Source of the DNA: Candidatus Kuenenia stuttgartensis
GTDB taxonomy: Bacteria; Planctomycetota; Phycisphaerae; Phycisphaerales; SM1A02
Length of the DNA: 42,695 nt
Assembly (NCBI GenBank): GCA_945902075.1
Contig: CAMDMA010000033.1
Location: 1 to 42,695 of the forward strand
Reading direction: 5' to 3'
Part shown: positions 8,588 through 17,433 of the stretch, piece after piece
Position numbering within the stretch: position 1 is the first letter of the stretch
How the letters are laid out: the number at the start of each line of letters is the position of its first letter
The notes under the pieces: model-generated
Seen by the model: only the letters and a program-made list of their open reading frames with translations
The model's database searches: none
What the model was told of the DNA's origin: nothing
Translations under genes and position numbers: made by a program

Positions 8588-8622
8588 CGAGGCCGGCAGC
8601 AATGCCGGCCTCGTTTCGTTTT
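8588..8622 (+). terminator. strong Rho-independent terminator after the Tat oxidoreductase gene
   Basis: An 11-bp perfect GC-rich stem (8588-8598 with 8603-8613) is closed by a GCAA tetraloop of the GNRA type and followed by TTTCGTTTT. It lies 25 bases past the oxidoreductase stop codon. On the minus strand a weaker T-stretch (CACTTTT) follows the stem, so it may also serve the convergent PEP-CTERM gene. Confidence 0.93.
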
Positions 8623-8650
8623 CCCCTTGAATTACTCGATTACTGCGGCA

Positions 8651-9325
8651 TCACTTCCGACGACGGAAAGACGCCAGTCCGGCGAGGCCCGCGGCGGTGA
8701 GCCCGAGTGTCTGCGGAAGTGGCACGACGAGTATCTCGCCAGTAACCTTGTCAGAACCATCGTCACTGAAGCCTCTGAAGCGCGCGCCGAAGCCAAAGCC
8801 ATTCGTGGTGTCGAAGAAGCTCGCATCGGAAAGAGATGCGAGCAGCGTTGCGTCTCCCGAGACATCGAACGTGAACGCACCCGTCGATCCCACGCCGATG
8901 CCAGCGTTTGGTGAGCCGCCACCAAGCCAGTCGCCGTTGAGTGCTGCGCCGAAGTCGAAATCCGGGAACGGACTCGCGGCAACGCCGCTCATCCCATCCC
9001 ACGAAGCACTCGGCGCACTCGCGAGCGAAAGCGCCACACCGTCGACGACGTTAAAGGCGAATCCGGTAAGGCGTCCGCCATTCGCAGCTGGCGATGTGTT
9101 CGTCAGCGAGATGGCGAGCGTACCCGTGCCCGAACCGAGATAGGTCCATGTCATCGACCCTGTGAAACTGCCGAGGCTTTCGAGGCCGTTACTTCCTCCG
9201 ATTGTGAGCGCGCCGGACGCCGTCGATGCGATTGACATCGCCGCAATCGAAACCGTCGTTGCGGCCGCGAGTGCGAGGCCCCCGCATCGCACGCGTGTCT
9301 TCATCCCTGTCTTGATCGTCTGCAT
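8651..9325 (-). CDS. PEP-CTERM-type exported surface protein
   Basis: A 224-residue secreted protein of unknown function. The start ATG at 9325 is preceded by an AAGGGGGAAC ribosome site; the frame is open to 9373 but that start has no such site. A signal peptide covers about residues 15-38 (GLALAAATTVSIAAM...ASG). The mature part is Gly/Ser/Thr/Asn-rich, likely beta-strand. The C-terminus shows the three-part sorting tail: VPLPQTLG in place of a strict PEP motif, a short hydrophobic helix (LTAAGLAGLA) and a basic end (FRRRK). Such tails are recognised by exosortases that anchor proteins to the outer surface; no exosortase gene is in this window. Confidence 0.82.
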   Translation of the reverse strand: MQTIKTGMKTRVRCGGLALAAATTVSIAAMSIASTASGALTIGGSNGLESLGSFTGSMTWTYLGSGTGTLAISLTNTSPAANGGRLTGFAFNVVDGVALSLASAPSASWDGMSGVAASPFPDFDFGAALNGDWLGGGSPNAGIGVGSTGAFTFDVSGDATLLASLSDASFFDTTNGFGFGARFRGFSDDGSDKVTGEILVVPLPQTLGLTAAGLAGLASFRRRK

Positions 9326-9566
9326 GTGTTCCCCCTTCGATCCCATCACCGGCCACGGCGGTTGCCATGGCATCCCCGGCTTGAGAGCGAACGGTAGTCA
9401 CGGCACTTTGCGAAGTCGCTCGCGCGAGCGCGGGGAATGGTTCGTGATTGAGATGCACCTCCACGTGGTTGTGGTACTCGTCGCGCAAATCTTCTCTCGC
9501 GGACTCGCGCGTGTTGCTGCGAAACTTGTTCAGTGCGTTCGACATGGCGCACATGGAGGAATTGAA

Positions 9567-12500
9567 ATGCGCAGTGACCGAACGTCGAGACGAAGAAAGA
9601 TGCTCATCAAGAGCGCAATATCCTGCGCGGTCATTGCCGCGATCGTGGGAGGGGCGTTCGTTGCCCGCGCGTGGCGACGGGCGAACCTTGAACGGATGGC
9701 ACGTGATGTCGGCTTTAGTGCCTTCGAGCGTGGAGACTGGAACGAGGCGATCCGAAACCTCGGCGTGCTCGTCGCGCGCAAGACTGCCGATCCATCAGAG
9801 ATGCTCGCCTTCGCAGCCGCGCGGCTTCGCATGCCCCGTGAGGGAGGGGCGCATGTCGCACAGGCTGTCTCAACCGTCGAGGCCGCACGTGTGCTCGGAG
9901 CCGACCCTGCAGAATGCGATCGTCTGTTGCTCGAGGCCTATGTTGAGGGAGGGATGCTCGCTGAGGCGCAACGCGAGGCGGAAGCAGTGCTCGCCCGCGA
10001 CGAGCGCAATGCGGAGGCGCGGCGCGTATTCGTCCACGCATCCATTGCGCGCGGACGGCTCGACGAGGCCGAGAGGGTCCTCCGTCGGGCGGTCGAACTT
10101 GAGCCACGCTCGCTACCAAACCGCATCGCCCTCGCGGGCGTTCTTGCGAAGCGTGTGCGCGAAGGCGCGCTCGATCAGGTTTCAGATGCAGCGCGAGCCC
10201 GCGCGGTGCACGCGGAGATCTCGGCGTGGGCGAGCGAGCCTGATGCGCCCGCCGGGATGGCCGATCTTGCGCACGCGGTCGCACTTGAGCTTGGTTGCGA
10301 GGCGCCGGCAGCAATCGCTTCACGCGCAGCTGGGGCCGAGGTTCCGGCGCACACGCTCGATGAGGCCGAGCTACGTGCAGGGCTTCTCGATGCGATCGAT
10401 CGTCGTCACGAGGCCGATCAGTTGCTTGCACAGCTTCGGAGGGAACAACCCCTCAACACCGCCGAGCGCCGCGAGATTGCACGCATCGAGTTTCGCCGCG
10501 CGATCTTCGCGGGAGATACGCGCGCCGCCCGGGTACTTCTCGAAGGCGAACTTACGCAGAACGGCATCGGTGAAAGCGTGGAGACGCCGCTTGGATTTTC
10601 ATTCGCATTGGATGTCGTGATCCGCGTCATCGATGGTCGCGAGGACGAGGTGCGTGCGCTGATCTCGACGTCGCAGCCAACATCGCGCGAGATCGGCGCG
10701 TGGACCGATGCGCTCCGTGCGGCGCTCGATGGCGCCTCGATCGGCTCGCAGCGGGCCTCCGACAGCGTCGATGTGGTGGCGGAGGCCGCGCTTCGACTCG
10801 CACAGGCGCACGCCGCGACGCAGCAAGAAAGGCTACATGATGCACTCCGGCTTGCTGACGAGGCCGTCGTGCTTGGGCGCGGGCGCTTCGACACAGCGGA
10901 GGCGATTGCGATTGAGGCGCTGGCACGTCTGGGCCGAGTAGAGGAGGCGTTGGTGCGGTCGACGCGGCTTGCGCATGTGAGTGGCGGACGCTCGTCCGCG
11001 GTCGCTCTGCGGCTCTGGTGCGAATCGCGCGTGCGTGCCTCGGTGGCGGTCGGTGCATCCGAAGCGCGCGGATTACGGACACGTGAGGCGATCATTTCAG
11101 ATGCCCGCGCGATTCTCGCATCGCCGGACGCAGATCTGCGTGCATCCATGATTGCAGCCGCGACGCTCGGCAGTGCGGGATATGCAACCGAGGCCGCTGA
11201 CTCATACAGGCGGTTCGCGGAAGGTTCCGTCATCTCGGCGGAGGATTGCGTCGCGCTCGCCGAATGCGCGGTCGTCCTTGCGCGTGCATTCGACGACGCG
11301 TCATTCCTCCGTTCCGCGAGGACGAGCATCGCGCGCATGGGGCCAGAGACATCCGCGGACGTGCGTTGGGCGTTGGCTTGGATCAACGCCCTCGAGGCAG
11401 AGCGCGCTGGTGATGCAGCGCGCGGATTCGCACTACTTCGCGAGGCGGGGGAATCGAGCCACGCGCGACTTGCCATTGCCGGCGAGTTCGGGGATGCACG
11501 TGAAATCGAGGGCGCGTTGGATGTCCTCCGCGCATCGCTTCCCGAGGGTGCGCTCATTGCCGTCCGATCGAGCGCGGCGCTCAGGGATCCGCAGCTTGCC
11601 CTCGCCGCGTTGGCGGCACTTGAACCAGGGGCAGATCGACGAACAGTCGCGCTCGCACATCTTCGCATCGCGACGGCACATCCCGCGCACTTCGCTCCAA
11701 ACGATGTGCTTGCCCGTGCGGCCGATGCGCGCCGCATGTTTCCCCTCGACGCTGAGATCCCGGCTGCCATCGCGGGATTCTTGTTGACATCTTCGTCGCC
11801 GGATCCCGCGCAGGCGCTCCTGCTCCTCGGCGATGCGATTCGGCTCTCGCCCGAAGATCATGTATTGCGCGAGCGGGCGGCGCATGTGGCGCTTCTTGCA
11901 GGTGAACCGCAGCTCTCTCGCGAGTATGCGGAGTCTTTGCCGACGATGAGCCGCGCGCGGCGGAAGCTGCTCGCGGCGATCGCCGTGGCGCAGGGCGACG
12001 GCCGTACCGCGTCTGAGGAACTCTTGGATCTCGACGAGACCTCTTCTGAAGTTGATAGCGAGATCGCGGCCCTGCGCGCGTTGGCACTCATTCTTACTGG
12101 CGGTTCAGAAAAGGTCGACGTGCGAGCCCTCGACGGCAGGACGGTGCGTGCCGCGCGCATGATCCCGCGTGCAGACCATCGCGCCCTCGTCGTCCGATGT
12201 GCTGGCGACGGCGTGGATCCGATACTCGTCGCCCACCTCGCCGCGGAGTATCTCCATCGCGCCGCTGATGAAGAGGTCGCGTTGATCGCACGATCGGCGG
12301 CTTCGCATGCCCTCAATGTGAGTGCACCGGCGAATGGATCCGCGGGTGCGATCGCTGCATACCGGGCTTCGGTTGCGTGTGGCGATACTGCGCTCGAGGC
12401 GCGCGCCCGTACCGCGCTTGCGGTGCCTTCCGACGGGCGCGCATCGATCGGGCTTCGCCGTGAGGAGGCGATCGCGTGGCTCGCACGGGATCCGGCACGA

Positions 12501-12821
12501 GCCCGTCGCATCGCACTCGAACTGCTCGCAGTGGACATCGGAGATCACGAGTCTGCGCTCATCGCAGCAGCCAGCGCAATCGCACTGCAGGAGACGACTC
12601 CGGCTGACGCAGACCGGATTTCTCGTGCGCCCCGTACGCCGGAATCGCATCTCATCGAGGCACGCATGGCGCTCTTACAAGGGCTTCGCTCGGATGCGCG
12701 GCGTGCCGCGCGCGACGGACTCGCACTTACGAAGCGGAGATCGTTCGTCTCCCTCGAGACGCGTGAGGCGCTCCAAGCAATCGCAGATGGCGAGGGTACT
12801 CTGGACGCCCCGGCCAGCTGA
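9567..12821 (+). CDS. very large membrane-anchored TPR-repeat protein
   Basis: A 1084-residue protein starting at ATG 9567 with a GGAGGA site 8 bases upstream. One transmembrane helix near residues 13-35 (IKSAISCAVIAAIVGG) anchors it. The rest is almost all alpha-helical, Ala/Arg/Glu-rich helix pairs typical of tetratricopeptide repeats, clearest near the N-terminus (FERGDWNEAIRNLG, EAYVEGGMLAEAQREAEAVL, ASIARGRLDEAERVLRRAVE). Later repeats are diverged. No catalytic domain is seen. TPR solenoids mediate protein-protein contacts, so a scaffold role in the cell envelope is likely but unproven. The upstream frame to 9162 overlaps the divergent PEP-CTERM gene and is rejected as start. Confidence 0.8.
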   Translation: MRSDRTSRRRKMLIKSAISCAVIAAIVGGAFVARAWRRANLERMARDVGFSAFERGDWNEAIRNLGVLVARKTADPSEMLAFAAARLRMPREGGAHVAQAVSTVEAARVLGADPAECDRLLLEAYVEGGMLAEAQREAEAVLARDERNAEARRVFVHASIARGRLDEAERVLRRAVELEPRSLPNRIALAGVLAKRVREGALDQVSDAARARAVHAEISAWASEPDAPAGMADLAHAVALELGCEAPAAIASRAAGAEVPAHTLDEAELRAGLLDAIDRRHEADQLLAQLRREQPLNTAERREIARIEFRRAIFAGDTRAARVLLEGELTQNGIGESVETPLGFSFALDVVIRVIDGREDEVRALISTSQPTSREIGAWTDALRAALDGASIGSQRASDSVDVVAEAALRLAQAHAATQQERLHDALRLADEAVVLGRGRFDTAEAIAIEALARLGRVEEALVRSTRLAHVSGGRSSAVALRLWCESRVRASVAVGASEARGLRTREAIISDARAILASPDADLRASMIAAATLGSAGYATEAADSYRRFAEGSVISAEDCVALAECAVVLARAFDDASFLRSARTSIARMGPETSADVRWALAWINALEAERAGDAARGFALLREAGESSHARLAIAGEFGDAREIEGALDVLRASLPEGALIAVRSSAALRDPQLALAALAALEPGADRRTVALAHLRIATAHPAHFAPNDVLARAADARRMFPLDAEIPAAIAGFLLTSSSPDPAQALLLLGDAIRLSPEDHVLRERAAHVALLAGEPQLSREYAESLPTMSRARRKLLAAIAVAQGDGRTASEELLDLDETSSEVDSEIAALRALALILTGGSEKVDVRALDGRTVRAARMIPRADHRALVVRCAGDGVDPILVAHLAAEYLHRAADEEVALIARSAASHALNVSAPANGSAGAIAAYRASVACGDTALEARARTALAVPSDGRASIGLRREEAIAWLARDPARARRIALELLAVDIGDHESALIAAASAIALQETTPADADRISRAPRTPESHLIEARMALLQGLRSDARRAARDGLALTKRRSFVSLETREALQAIADGEGTLDAPAS

Positions 12822-12833
12822 GCGCTCGCGGCG

Positions 12834-14222
12834 TCACGATCCCCACGCGCCGAGCAGGACGGAGAGATCGGACGCGCCGACCTGGCCGTCGCCATCGAGA
12901 TCAGCGGAGCATGACTTGCATGCACCCCATGCGCCGAGCAGGATTGCGAGATCGCCAGCGGCGACGACGCCGTCGCCATTGAGATCGGCGGGATTCGAAG
13001 CAGGCGTGAACTCGACTGGGAGTGTGAGCGCGATGCCTGCGCCATCGCGTACGCGCAAGGCGTCGATGCCGATCGTGTCGGACGCGGCAACCAAAGATGC
13101 GACGCGCACGGTGAAAACTGCGCTCGCGCCCGCCGCGATTGGCGCGCTCTCTACTGGATCGAAGTCAACCGCGAGGTCAGTGCCGGTCGGACGCGGGCGG
13201 AACGAAGTCACGTCCGGTCCGATGTTTGTCACGGTGAGCGTGGTGATGAGGTCGACGCCTGCCGGGCCCGCGAGCGCAGCGTTTGCGAGTGACGCGGTGG
13301 TGCGCGCGTCACGGTTTTGCGTGGTGCCTGGTGTCGCACCCGAGACCCAGCAGGTCGCGAAGGCGTTGGTATCGCGACGAAGGTGCGCGTCGAGGAAATC
13401 GAGGAGTAGCGCGCGTGTCATCGCGAGCTGCTCTGCGCGCGGGAGCGAGACCGAGTCGCAGCCGAAGAAACTTGAGTCGACGAAGCCGCAGTGCGAGCCG
13501 CCAGCAATATTGACGAACTGCCGCGGTGCATCGCAGTTGTTGTACTGACTGACTGTCGTCGTCGGTGTGACGATCGTGTCCGCGCTTCCCACAATCGCGC
13601 GCAACGGGAACTGGACGGAGGTCGACGCGGCGGCCGACGAGGGATTGGTCTCGGCGGCGGCGAGTGTGGCCGCACAGCGGATGCGTGCATCGGCCGCGGC
13701 TGCGAGCATCGACGCACCTCCACCCATGGAGTGACCTGACACGCCAAATGCATTCTCGTTCACCGCACCGAAGAGGAATCCGCCGGCAAGTACGTCCTGC
13801 TGCTCGAGCCACGTGAGGCATTGGCGCATGTCGACGGCGTAGTTCGCGTGATTCGGAAAGAGTTCGCCACCTGACGTCGTCGCGATCACGATGTAGCCGT
13901 GGCTTGCGAGGTGGTCGAGCGTTGAGTCATAGAGATCGACCGAAGTGAGGAAGCCGTGTCCAAAGGTGACAGCGGGCGCGGGCACTGCCCCTAGCGCGAC
14001 CTGCGCATTCGCCGCAGTTGAGGTAGCTGGGTAGCGGAGTTGCGCCGTAAAGGTGGTGCCGTTCGAGCGCGTGACGGTGACGTTCCGCTGTGAGACAGGG
14101 AATGGCCCCGGGAGCCCGCTGTCGGCGTGGAGAGGGGCCGCCCATGCGATTGCCAACACGACGGCGAGGCTGCGGAGACTGTGTTGGCGGGAGGCGCGAA
14201 GACGTGGGGTGATCGAAGGCAT
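12834..14222 (-). CDS. secreted alpha/beta hydrolase (polyester hydrolase/chlorophyllase-like) with dockerin-like EF-hand tail
   Basis: A 462-residue secreted enzyme. Residues 15-34 form a signal peptide ending LHADS. The alpha/beta-hydrolase core has an oxyanion region (FGHGFL, 88-93), the nucleophile elbow GHSMGGG with Ser165, Asp215 in GSADTIVTP and His244 in GGSHCGF. This layout resembles the cutinase/PET-hydrolase and chlorophyllase-like families. A beta-sandwich-like linker follows, with a Thr/Val-rich CARDB-type look (LTTLTVTNIGPDV). The last 50 residues are two Ca-binding repeats (ADLNGDGVVAAGDLAILLG and ADLDGDGQVGASDLSVLLG), each ending in a GAWG motif. The start at 14222 places the signal peptide normally; the frame is open to 14288. 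It is divergent from the sialidase gene. The natural ester substrate is unknown. Confidence 0.85.
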   Translation of the reverse strand: MPSITPRLRASRQHSLRSLAVVLAIAWAAPLHADSGLPGPFPVSQRNVTVTRSNGTTFTAQLRYPATSTAANAQVALGAVPAPAVTFGHGFLTSVDLYDSTLDHLASHGYIVIATTSGGELFPNHANYAVDMRQCLTWLEQQDVLAGGFLFGAVNENAFGVSGHSMGGGASMLAAAADARIRCAATLAAAETNPSSAAASTSVQFPLRAIVGSADTIVTPTTTVSQYNNCDAPRQFVNIAGGSHCGFVDSSFFGCDSVSLPRAEQLAMTRALLLDFLDAHLRRDTNAFATCWVSGATPGTTQNRDARTTASLANAALAGPAGVDLITTLTVTNIGPDVTSFRPRPTGTDLAVDFDPVESAPIAAGASAVFTVRVASLVAASDTIGIDALRVRDGAGIALTLPVEFTPASNPADLNGDGVVAAGDLAILLGAWGACKSCSADLDGDGQVGASDLSVLLGAWGS

Positions 14223-14380
14223 GGCTTTGAATTCTCGGGGTCGGTCGGTTCGCCTGAAGCATCGTTCCGTTGTGGAAGATGAGACCAAATTCTCTCAAGT
14301 CGAATGGAATCGCCGGGGAAAGCCTCGCAAGCTTCCGCACCCCGCGCGGCACGGCGCGCGATGCCGACCATACTGTGCCC

Positions 14381-15613
14381 ATGCTGACCGCCATCCTCGT
14401 CACCGTCGCACTCTCCAGCGTACCTGCCCCGGCGTCCGCAACCCTCGCCAGATCGCCGACAGGCAGCGATCGCGAGCCGCCTGTGGCGACGGAGGCACAG
14501 GTATTGATCTCACCGGTCACCGATGTTTTCGTCGGTGGCGAGGGCGGCTACCCCGTGTACCGAATCCCTTCGATCGTGCGAATCGAGCATGGCGGGGCGA
14601 AGCCACGGCTCCTCGCCTTTGCCGAGGCGCGCGGCAGTTACGCCGACGTTGGCGAGAACGATCTCGTCCTGCGTCTCTCTGACGACGACGGCGCGACTTG
14701 GAGCACGCAGCGCGTGATCGCTGAGATGGCGGGCCGCTCGCTCAACAACCCGTGCGCCGTCGAGGTGCGCGAGGGAGTGCGTGCGGGCCGCGTGGTCCTC
14801 ATGTTTCAGTCGTACCCCAAGGATCGCGGCGAGGCGACGGTTGTAGAGGGATACGGCACGTCGTGCGATGCACCGGACGACCTCATCTGCCGCACATTCG
14901 TGATCCACTCTGACGATCGCGGCGCCACATGGAGCGCGCCGCGCGAGGTGACGCGCGGAGTGAAGCGCGCCACGCGCGCGACGAGCACCGCGACCGGGCC
15001 GGGCGTCGGGATCCAACTCATGCGCGGTGCGCATCGAGGCCGCATTCTCATGCCCTTCAATGAGGGTCCCCTCGACCGGTGGAAGGTGTACGCCGCGATC
15101 AGCGACGACGGCGGCGAGACGTGGCGTTTCGGTGAGACCGCGCCCGACGGCGCGAAGGGTGTCGCGAACGAGGTTCAGATGTTTGAGCGCGCCGACGGTG
15201 CGGTCGTCCTCAACGCGCGACAGCACCTCGGTGCGAAGTGCCGGAAGAGCGCTGTGTCGACCGATGGCGGAGCGACGTGGAGCAAGCTCGTCGACGAGCC
15301 AAACCTCACCGAGCCGACCTGTATGGGCGGGGTTGCGGTTGTTGGCGGGACCACCGTCTTCTACACCGGACCCGACAGCGAGACGCGCCGCGCGCTCGGC
15401 ACGCTGTGGATCTCGCGCGATGGCGGGCGCACGTGGCCCGCGGTCGGTTCGCCTGACCGGATCCTGATCGAGCCAGAGGGCTTCGCATACAGCGTGCCGG
15501 TTGTGCTCGCGCCCACCGTGGTCGGCATCCTGTTTGAATCGGCCGGTTACGGGCGTGTTGTCTTTCGGAGAGTAGAGCTTCCTGCGCGCGCTGCTGCTGG
15601 TGCTACGCAGTGA
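14381..15613 (+). CDS. secreted exo-alpha-sialidase-like glycoside hydrolase (GH33-type, BNR repeats)
   Basis: A 410-residue six-bladed beta-propeller enzyme. Residues 1-20 are a signal peptide (start at ATG 14381; the frame is open to 14270). The sialidase YRIP motif holds Arg61, and five Asp-box repeats (S-x-D-x-G-x-T-W) are at 100-107, 177-184, 241-248, 293-300 and 345-352. Catalytic residues fit the family: acid/base Asp89 in the SYADVGENDLVLRLS segment, Glu264 in ANEVQ, Arg280 in LNARQ, Arg336 and the nucleophile Tyr370 in FAYS. The expected reaction is removal of terminal sialic or related nonulosonic acids from glycans. No sialic acid uptake or catabolic genes are nearby, so it may serve scavenging without uptake, or act on a related sugar. 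Confidence 0.87.
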   Translation: MLTAILVTVALSSVPAPASATLARSPTGSDREPPVATEAQVLISPVTDVFVGGEGGYPVYRIPSIVRIEHGGAKPRLLAFAEARGSYADVGENDLVLRLSDDDGATWSTQRVIAEMAGRSLNNPCAVEVREGVRAGRVVLMFQSYPKDRGEATVVEGYGTSCDAPDDLICRTFVIHSDDRGATWSAPREVTRGVKRATRATSTATGPGVGIQLMRGAHRGRILMPFNEGPLDRWKVYAAISDDGGETWRFGETAPDGAKGVANEVQMFERADGAVVLNARQHLGAKCRKSAVSTDGGATWSKLVDEPNLTEPTCMGGVAVVGGTTVFYTGPDSETRRALGTLWISRDGGRTWPAVGSPDRILIEPEGFAYSVPVVLAPTVVGILFESAGYGRVVFRRVELPARAAAGATQ

Positions 15614-15703
15614 AAGTCTGATGTCTTCGTTCGTTCTTGCATCGCGTTAGGATGCTTTCTCGCGCTCTCGTGGCGCACCTCGACACTCCTCCACGGATCC
15701 TTT

Positions 15704-16375
15704 ATGACGCATTCGACTCGTCTTCTCGCCATGCTTGCGATTTCGATCGCGGCTCCGTTTCTCTTGACGACAACTCCAGTTTCAGCGAGTGCTCGCGTGC
15801 GCACGGAGGCTTCAACGCCGAAGATCGCAGCGCATCCTCAAGAGTCCGTCCCGAATATTGTGCTTGATCCGGTTCACTCGATGGCGGTCTTTCGCATTCA
15901 GCACCTTGGTGCCGGATTTTTCTGGGGCCGTTTCAACGAGGTCGCAGGAAGTGTCGCGTGGCCGCTCGACGACAGTACGGCGCCTTCCTTTGATGTTGTG
16001 GTTCAGGTCAACAAGGTTGACACGGGGAGCGAAAAGCTCGACGGCAATCTCCAAGGTCCAAACTTCTTCAATCAGGCGGAGTTCCCAACGATCGCGTTTC
16101 GATCGAAGGCGGCAAAGCGCATCGGAGAGCGGCACTATGCGGTGACTGGCGATTTGACTCTTCGTGGTGTGACGAAAGAAATCGAAGTGGATTGCACCGT
16201 GACCGGCATTGGTAAGACGCCGACAGGCCAGAAGGTCGGATTTGAATGCAGCTTTACGATCAATCGCGCGGACTACGGTATGAAGTGGGGGATCGAAGCC
16301 CCAAAAGGCGCGCTCGGCAACGAGGTAAAGATGGTGATTGCACTCGAAGGTGATGTAGCAAAGGTGAAGGAATAG
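15704..16375 (+). CDS. exported YceI-family lipid-binding-like protein
   Basis: A 223-residue protein with a signal peptide at residues 1-29 (LLAMLAISIAAPFLL...VSA). The YceI lipocalin-like beta-barrel follows: the domain opens with LDPVHSMAVFRIQHLGAG, contains FFNQAEFPTIAFRSK, then TGDLTLRGVTKEI and NRADYGMKWG, all characteristic of the family. Members bind isoprenoid or amide lipids in the periplasm, with no enzymatic activity shown in general. The next gene begins 3 bases after its stop, so the two are almost certainly co-transcribed; YceI proteins are often paired with membrane proteins. Confidence 0.92.
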   Translation: MTHSTRLLAMLAISIAAPFLLTTTPVSASARVRTEASTPKIAAHPQESVPNIVLDPVHSMAVFRIQHLGAGFFWGRFNEVAGSVAWPLDDSTAPSFDVVVQVNKVDTGSEKLDGNLQGPNFFNQAEFPTIAFRSKAAKRIGERHYAVTGDLTLRGVTKEIEVDCTVTGIGKTPTGQKVGFECSFTINRADYGMKWGIEAPKGALGNEVKMVIALEGDVAKVKE

Positions 16376-16378
16376 GTC

Positions 16379-17353
16379 GTGGATGGCGTGGTTGACTATG
16401 TGCTGATGGTCGTCGTGATTCCTGCGGCTATCGCCGTTCTTCTTGCGTCAACACTTCTTGTATTTGCATCTTTTAGCGATGCGCGCCCACAGCGCAAATG
16501 GTGCATCGAGGCCATCGGGTTCGCAGTGTGCGTTGCGTTTCTACTGAGTTTCGTGCGGGAACTGGAGTGGAGTGCGATCGTTCGGCAGGTGCGTGTCATC
16601 GAGGGTGACGATGCGCCGTTTGAGCGTTGGCATCGAGTCGGTCTCCTTGCGCTCGTCCTTGCAATCGCAGCGTTTCCTATGGCGTGGCTGCACGCAAGCG
16701 CGGCACGACTTCGCCCGGGTTTAGAGCGCATTTGGTTTGGAGCATTTGCGCTCACGGCTTCGATGCTCGTGATGCTTTTTGTCGCTTTCCCCGGCGCAAA
16801 TCCGTGGACTCAGTGTGGGCAGGTACTACTTGTCCTCGCATCGATTGCTGCATTCGCGAGGTGTGCGCATGGCGCAGTGTTGTGGATGGCATGGATCGTG
16901 TTCGCAGCACTCGCGCTTCTTGCCGGACTTGGGGGGTTCGCATCGCTCGCCGTGATGTGCGGTGCTGCGAGCGCTGCAGCGTTTGGCATCGCAATACTCG
17001 CCGCAATCGTGGGATTGCGTGTTCATAGCGCTTTCAACTTCATTTCCGGCGGTGCTATGGCGGTTGTACTAGGCACGCTTGTAGCAACGGTTGCGCGTTG
17101 TGGAATGGCGTACGACCAGGCCGGCGTTCCTTGGTGGGCGTGGACAGCGATCCCAATTTTACCTGTCGGTGGAAGCCTCTTTGTGAGACAAGCAAGGCGT
17201 GCTCCATTCAGAGCTGCCGACACGCTTTGGAGATGTGCCGGCATGTTGGTCCTCGCTGCGGCACTTGCGGGTGCGGTGGCGGTTTCGCAGGCATCAGCGT
17301 CTGAGCAAAGCGACGAGAGCGACCAGGACTTGTCGGACATGTACGGTGGATGA
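16379..17353 (+). CDS. polytopic membrane protein of unknown function, in operon with YceI
   Basis: A 324-residue protein starting with GTG at 16379, three bases after the YceI stop. About eight to ten hydrophobic segments are spread along the chain (for example VVVIPAAIAVLLASTLLVF near the N-terminus and MLVLAAALAGAVAV near the end). It ends in an acidic, probably cytoplasmic or periplasmic, tail (EQSDESDQDLSDMYGG). I recognise no family or catalytic motif; the YceI neighbour hints at a role in lipid-linked envelope processes, but not strongly. It converges with the kinase gene, separated by 54 bases. Confidence 0.75.
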   Translation: MDGVVDYVLMVVVIPAAIAVLLASTLLVFASFSDARPQRKWCIEAIGFAVCVAFLLSFVRELEWSAIVRQVRVIEGDDAPFERWHRVGLLALVLAIAAFPMAWLHASAARLRPGLERIWFGAFALTASMLVMLFVAFPGANPWTQCGQVLLVLASIAAFARCAHGAVLWMAWIVFAALALLAGLGGFASLAVMCGAASAAAFGIAILAAIVGLRVHSAFNFISGGAMAVVLGTLVATVARCGMAYDQAGVPWWAWTAIPILPVGGSLFVRQARRAPFRAADTLWRCAGMLVLAAALAGAVAVSQASASEQSDESDQDLSDMYGG

Positions 17354-17384
17354 ATCGGCCGCATGCCGAGGGGAGCCGGTACGC

Positions 17385-17433
17385 AAAACACCGTAAAATT
17401 CCAGCGCTCACGGCGATTTCGGAAGGAGCGCTG
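17385..17433 (-). terminator. possible terminator of the sigma-kinase operon
   Basis: An 8-bp perfect inverted repeat (17402-17409 with 17426-17433, 16-base loop) overlaps the last codons and stop of the kinase gene. Just past it, reading the minus strand, is GGAATTTTACGG. The long loop and short T-run make it only a moderate candidate. Confidence 0.45.

Noticed and set aside
9189-9554. A minus-strand frame (MSNALNKFRSNTRESARED...) ahead of the PEP-CTERM gene.
   Set aside because: It runs deep into the well-supported start of the PEP-CTERM gene in another frame and shows no motif; the first ~40 residues look protein-like, so a short leader peptide cannot be excluded.
10418-11770. A 450-codon minus-strand frame inside the TPR gene.
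   Set aside because: It is Ser/Arg/Ala-rich with no structure and is explained as the complement of a high-GC coding strand.
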